Source: Flavobacteria bacterium RIFCSPLOWO2_12_FULL_31_7 (GTDB lineage: Bacteria > Bacteroidota > Bacteroidia > Flavobacteriales > Flavobacteriaceae). Taken from it: a stretch of 9,621 bases of DNA. Location of the stretch: positions 1 to 9,621 of the forward strand of contig MGWJ01000055.1 of assembly GCA_001800945.1 (NCBI GenBank). Direction: 5' to 3'. Positions 6,851 to 9,621 of this stretch are shown in pieces; the first letter of the stretch is position 1, and every line of letters starts with the position of its first letter. Both the position numbers and the translations under genes were made by a program. The notes beneath the pieces were generated by a model. It worked only from the letters and a program-made list of their open reading frames with translations. It searched no databases and was not told the origin of the DNA.

Positions 6851-8017
6851 TTACTTTTTCTTCTTGGAATTCATCATTTTGTAAGCTTCTTCAATATACG
6901 TGTATAAATCGTTACTATGCGGATCTGTTTCGGTTTGTAGTCCTTTTAAATGCCCTAATCGAACAATAATAATATCATCTTCAGGAATTACAATCACAAA
7001 CTGACCTAAATGGCCACGCATATAAAATACTTTTTTGCCTTTTATGGTATGCAACCACCAGCCATAACCGTATTCAGGACTATCAGCAAATCGAGGTTTC
7101 AAAGATTTGGCGATAAAAGCACTATCTAAAAGTTGTTGCCCGTTCCATTTTCCGTTTTGTTTATATAATTTCCCAAAACGCGCAAAATCTCTGGCGTTAC
7201 TAGCAATACAACAATAAGCTTTTTCAATTCCGTTTTCTGAATCGTCATCAACTTGCCAAAGCGCGTCGTTTTCTGCACCCATAGGCTTCCAAAAACTTTC
7301 TGAAACATAATCAGATAAATGTTTTCCTGTCGCTTTTTCAATACACATGGCTAGCAATTGTGTGGCACCACTTAAATATTCAAAACTTTGACCTGGTTTC
7401 TTTTTTATATTTAATCCGAGAATAACTTCTTTCAATTTATCATCAAAATAAGCTCTAGTTACAATAGAAAACGGACTATAATACTTTTCATCCCAACTTA
7501 AACCGGAAGCCATCGATGACAAATCGCCAACTGTAACTTCTTTGGCAAATTTACCTTTTAATTCAGGGAAAAAATCAACCACTTTTTGATCTAAACTTTT
7601 AATTTTACCATCCATGATGGCTTTTCCTAAAGCTGCTGAAACCACACTTTTCGCCATAGAAAAAGAATTACTTTTGGAAGTAGCCGAAAATCCATCGAAA
7701 TAACTTTCATGCCAAATACTATCCTTTTTAATAATCAAAAATGCAATAGTTTGTAATTTTTGATGCGTTTTATTCAGTACATCAGTTGCAGGGACGCTAT
7801 TATATTCCTTAGAAATAGCCCAAGGTTGCGCTACGCCTTTCTTTATGGTTCGATTAGGGAATTCTTTATAATCTTCTAAATATGCTGTGGTGTAGCCTTT
7901 TAAATAAATAGTTCTAACGGCGCGAAGCAAATAATCAACATCAAAAACATACATTAAAACAATGATGCAGCCGAAGATGATAAGAAACCATTTAAAGAAT
8001 TTTTTTAGAAATTGCAT
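6851..8017 (-). CDS. Membrane-anchored serine hydrolase, class C beta-lactamase / NylB-like
   Basis: This 388-residue protein begins with an uncleaved-looking hydrophobic segment (residues about 8-25) after KKFFK, so it is probably anchored in the inner membrane with the enzyme domain outside. The beta-lactamase-fold active site is complete: SMAK (nucleophile S120, base K123), YLSGA (Y214, S216) and HLG (336-338) in the place of the KTG triad. SMAK with YxSG is the combination seen in the 6-aminohexanoate-dimer hydrolase/EstB branch rather than in true AmpC enzymes, so esterase or amidase activity on small substrates is more likely than beta-lactam resistance. The C-terminus is a basic NSKKKK tail. 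The gene lies 34 bp downstream of ogt and 18 bp upstream of the exonuclease, probably cotranscribed. The natural substrate is unknown. Confidence 0.85.
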   Translation of the reverse strand: MQFLKKFFKWFLIIFGCIIVLMYVFDVDYLLRAVRTIYLKGYTTAYLEDYKEFPNRTIKKGVAQPWAISKEYNSVPATDVLNKTHQKLQTIAFLIIKKDSIWHESYFDGFSATSKSNSFSMAKSVVSAALGKAIMDGKIKSLDQKVVDFFPELKGKFAKEVTVGDLSSMASGLSWDEKYYSPFSIVTRAYFDDKLKEVILGLNIKKKPGQSFEYLSGATQLLAMCIEKATGKHLSDYVSESFWKPMGAENDALWQVDDDSENGIEKAYCCIASNARDFARFGKLYKQNGKWNGQQLLDSAFIAKSLKPRFADSPEYGYGWWLHTIKGKKVFYMRGHLGQFVIVIPEDDIIIVRLGHLKGLQTETDPHSNDLYTYIEEAYKMMNSKKKK

Positions 8018-8051
8018 AAGTCGAAGAATTTAATAGCAAGATAAGGATATT

Positions 8052-8525
8052 TTAGAACAAACTTTGTTGTTTTACTGGATTTTCATGTTCCAACAACCAT
8101 TTTTTTCGCCACAAACCACCAGCATAACCTGTTAATGAACCATCAGAACCTATAACACGATGACAAGGAACTACAATCCAAAGCGGGTTTTTTCCATTCG
8201 CATTGGCTACCGCACGAATCGCTTTGGGATCACCTAAATTATTAGTCACTTCCTGATAAGAAGCAGTTTTACCAAAAGGAATTTTAAGTAATTCACTCCA
8301 AACTTTCTTTTGAAAATAAGTGCCTTCTGGATTCATTTTAAACTGAAAATCAGTTCTGTTTCCTTCAAAATATTCATTCAATTGCGTTACCACTTCATGA
8401 AATAATGCTGGAATAGTTTCAGACAAAATCATTTCATTAGAAGTCACGGAAATTTTAGAAATTCCTTCTTCGTTACCTTCAATCAAAACAAATCCAAGCG
8501 GACTATTTATTACAACTTTTTCCAT
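8052..8525 (-). CDS. ogt: Methylated-DNA--[protein]-cysteine S-methyltransferase
   Basis: This 157-residue DNA repair protein transfers the alkyl group from O6-alkylguanine (and O4-alkylthymine) to its own cysteine in a single-turnover reaction. The acceptor motif is VVPCHRVI with C121. The arginine finger lies in the stretch KAIRAVANANGKNPLW (R104), followed by the GYAGGLWRKKWLLEHE segment that closes the active site. The short N-terminal domain is present, and there is no AraC-type Ada domain, so this is the Ogt/MGMT stand-alone form. It is first in a likely operon with the serine hydrolase and exonuclease. Its ATG immediately follows the T-tract of the terminator of the upstream DUF1573 gene, so its leader, if transcribed from a promoter in 8560-8581, would contain that hairpin. 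Only a one-mismatch -7 box (TATATTTA) is visible there. Confidence 0.93.
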   Translation of the reverse strand: MEKVVINSPLGFVLIEGNEEGISKISVTSNEMILSETIPALFHEVVTQLNEYFEGNRTDFQFKMNPEGTYFQKKVWSELLKIPFGKTASYQEVTNNLGDPKAIRAVANANGKNPLWIVVPCHRVIGSDGSLTGYAGGLWRKKWLLEHENPVKQQSLF

Positions 8526-8559
8526 AAAAAAATCCCGATAAGTAAATCTTATCGGGATT
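8526..8559 (-). terminator. Intrinsic terminator of the DUF1573 gene, abutting the ogt start codon
   Basis: A 12-bp perfect inverted repeat AATCCCGATAAG/CTTATCGGGATT (8531-8542 and 8548-8559) encloses a 5-base loop. On the minus strand a run of T follows (8526-8532), ending at the ogt ATG (8523-8525). It begins 22 bp after the DUF1573 stop codon. Confidence 0.88.
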
Positions 8560-8581
8560 AAATATATAAATAATTTTTATA

Positions 8582-9088
8582 TTATTTTGATACCGGAGCA
8601 TCTACTGCTGGTACTTCGTTTACTTTTACAGTTCCTTTAATTGTAATAATTTTTGGAGCAGAATTTTCTTCGCTTGTCATTACTGTTACTGTTTTGTGGA
8701 AAGCACCACCTGCAGCAGCATTGTAAGTTGCTGTAACTGTTCCTTTTTCACCTGGCTTAACCGCTGTTTTTGTGTAGTTAGTTGCAGTACAACCACAAGA
8801 AGCTTTAACATTAGTTAATGTAATGTCTTTGTTAGTAGTGTTTGTAAATGTGAATTCGTAAGAAACTGGTTTCCCTTGTTCAATAGTTCCAAACTCATGC
8901 GTATCTTTTTCCCATTTTAATTGAGAAGGCGTTTGTGTTACTGGTGCTGCAACAACAGCTGGTGCTGCTGGAGCCGCAACTGGAGCTGTAGTTACTGCTT
9001 TTGTAGCTGTTTTAGATTTTTTCTTAGTTTGTGCAAATGATACTGATGTAAGTAATAATGCAAATGCAAGTAATTTTACTGTTTTCAT
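8582..9088 (-). CDS. Exported DUF1573 domain protein
   Basis: This 168-residue protein has a signal peptide at residues 1-19 (ending SFAQ), then a lysine-rich start and a low-complexity Ala/Pro/Val linker (about 33-55). One DUF1573 domain follows (about 57-157), with the characteristic HEFGTI, FTFTN, CGCT (C98, C100) and KPGEKGTVTATYN segments. The fold is an immunoglobulin-like (ASH/MSP-type) beta sandwich; its biochemical role is not established. There is no lipobox, so the product is probably periplasmic or secreted. The two cysteines are conserved in the family and might bind a metal or form a disulfide. The gene is monocistronic, with its own terminator. Its promoter carries three perfect TTAACA hexamers in 11-bp phase, the same operator type as at the two-component locus, which suggests shared control. 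Confidence 0.9.
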   Translation of the reverse strand: MKTVKLLAFALLLTSVSFAQTKKKSKTATKAVTTAPVAAPAAPAVVAAPVTQTPSQLKWEKDTHEFGTIEQGKPVSYEFTFTNTTNKDITLTNVKASCGCTATNYTKTAVKPGEKGTVTATYNAAAGGAFHKTVTVMTSEENSAPKIITIKGTVKVNEVPAVDAPVSK

Positions 9089-9126
9089 GATTATTTTATT
9101 TTTAAGTTTTTAATTTTTTGATATAG

Positions 9127-9134
9127 CAAATGTA
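9127..9134 (-). promoter_or_regulatory. -7 promoter box of the DUF1573 gene
   Basis: On the minus strand TACATTTG matches TAnnTTTG in full, 38 bp upstream of the ATG at 9088. A TTAACA hexamer ends exactly 20 bp further upstream, and no TTG is found at the -33 position. Confidence 0.65.
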
Positions 9135-9154
9135 TTTATTTTTTTAAATATTGC

Positions 9155-9193
9155 TGTTAATCAGTTATATTTATTGTGTTAATGACTTGTTAA
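9155..9193 (-). promoter_or_regulatory. Pho-box-like operator of the DUF1573 gene: TTAACA repeats in 11-bp phase
   Basis: Reading the minus strand, TTAACA occurs at 9193-9188, 9182-9177 and 9160-9155, spaced 11 and 22 bp. A poor in-phase unit (AATATA) fills the gap at 9171-9166. The first two copies sit in the longer repeat CATTAACA. The array ends 20 bp before the -7 box, the same geometry as the receptor promoter. It is therefore a second candidate site for the PhoB/PhoP-like regulator encoded at the left end. Confidence 0.6.
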
Positions 9194-9217
9194 TGATTAA
9201 TTTCGTTTCAATATTTG
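9187..9217 (+). promoter_or_regulatory. Possible promoter of the right-edge sensor kinase gene
   Basis: TTG at 9187-9189 and AATATTTG at 9210-9217 (one mismatch to TAnnTTTG) are separated by 20 bp, a normal spacing for Bacteroidota. The -7 box ends 30 bp before the ATG at 9248. The -33 element overlaps the outermost TTAACA unit of the divergent DUF1573 operator. Confidence 0.4.
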
Positions 9218-9247
9218 TAGTAATATCGTTAAAAATTTGAATGAAAA

Positions 9248-9621
9248 ATGAAGTTGTCTAAATTTAATATTGTCATCATAATTGGCTTCCTTGCAATAGT
9301 TGGCGTAATTATTATGCAATTAATTTTAATTAATAATGCCCACAAATTAGCCAAAAAAGAAACAGAAGATAAAATCTTTTTTGCCTTGCAAGATGTGTTA
9401 GAAAAACTATATAAAGATAACCAAAACGGATTATTAGTTGCCAATCAAGTTGAAAAGGTTTCCGGAAATTATTTTACGGTTAATGTAAATTACGAATTTG
9501 AAAATACGGTTTTAGAACATTACTTAATATCGGAATTTCAGAAAAAAAATCTGGATTTAGATTTTGAGTATGCAGTTTATAATTGTACGTCTGATCAAAT
9601 GGCTTTTAGCAATCACATCAA
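9248..9621 (+). CDS. Sensor histidine kinase, N-terminal 124 residues (probable; catalytic part outside the window)
   Basis: The frame opens at the ATG at 9248 and stays open to the right edge. A short basic start (MKLSK) is followed by a strong transmembrane helix (about residues 7-28). A polar, mostly alpha/beta segment with a lysine/glutamate-rich helix (HKLAKKETEDKIFFALQDVL) then follows, as in the extracytoplasmic sensor region of Bacteroidota two-component kinases of the RprX type. No H-box or ATPase motif falls within the window, so the kinase call rests on resemblance of the N-terminal region and could be wrong; a membrane-anchored protein of another kind is possible. An overlapping ATG at 9241 stops after six codons and is not the start. 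Confidence 0.6.
   Translation, partial: MKLSKFNIVIIIGFLAIVGVIIMQLILINNAHKLAKKETEDKIFFALQDVLEKLYKDNQNGLLVANQVEKVSGNYFTVNVNYEFENTVLEHYLISEFQKKNLDLDFEYAVYNCTSDQMAFSNHI

Overview
The window looks like chromosomal DNA of a member of the Bacteroidota, most probably Flavobacterium or a close relative. It is strongly AT-rich. Several genes are preceded by the Bacteroidota -7 box TAnnTTTG rather than a Shine-Dalgarno sequence. The protein set is also typical of the phylum: a TonB-dependent receptor with an N-terminal carboxypeptidase-like domain, a lipoprotein with an acidic export signal after its cysteine, a DUF1573 protein, and short exported proteins ending their signal peptides in SFAQ or GFAQ. 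There are no rRNAs, tRNAs, insertion sequences or CRISPR arrays.

Layout. Positions 1-1264 (minus) hold a PhoB/PhoP-like response regulator and the overlapping start of its PhoR-like kinase, which runs off the left edge. Divergent from these, on the plus strand, lie three separately transcribed envelope genes: a 922-residue TonB-dependent receptor (1447-4215), a 387-residue surface-type lipoprotein of beta-helix character (4385-5548), and a 118-residue exported MORN/YwqK-repeat protein (5706-6062). Each is followed by a clear intrinsic terminator. The third terminator is symmetric and also closes a convergent minus-strand operon of ogt (8052-8525), a NylB-like serine hydrolase (6851-8017) and a PolB-type 3'-5' exonuclease (6119-6832). 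Upstream of that operon is a DUF1573 lipid-free exported protein (8582-9088, minus). Divergent from it, the first 124 residues of a second sensor kinase run off the right edge (9248-9621).

How it may work together. Between the response regulator and the receptor gene lies a direct-repeat array with exact 11-bp spacing (TTAACA, TTAACA, TGAACT, ATAACT, GTAACA). It ends 21 bp before the receptor's TAnnTTTG box. This is the architecture of a Pho box (OmpR/PhoB-family tandem binding; the hexamer resembles the Bacillus PhoP consensus). The same hexamer, in the same phase and ending 20 bp before a TAnnTTTG box, stands upstream of the DUF1573 gene, with three perfect TTAACA copies. A degenerate version precedes the lipoprotein gene. 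I therefore infer a small phosphate-type regulon: the two-component system controls an outer-membrane receptor with a surface lipoprotein partner (in place of SusC/SusD), and also a DUF1573 protein about 8 kb away. The ligand of the receptor pair cannot be read from the sequence.
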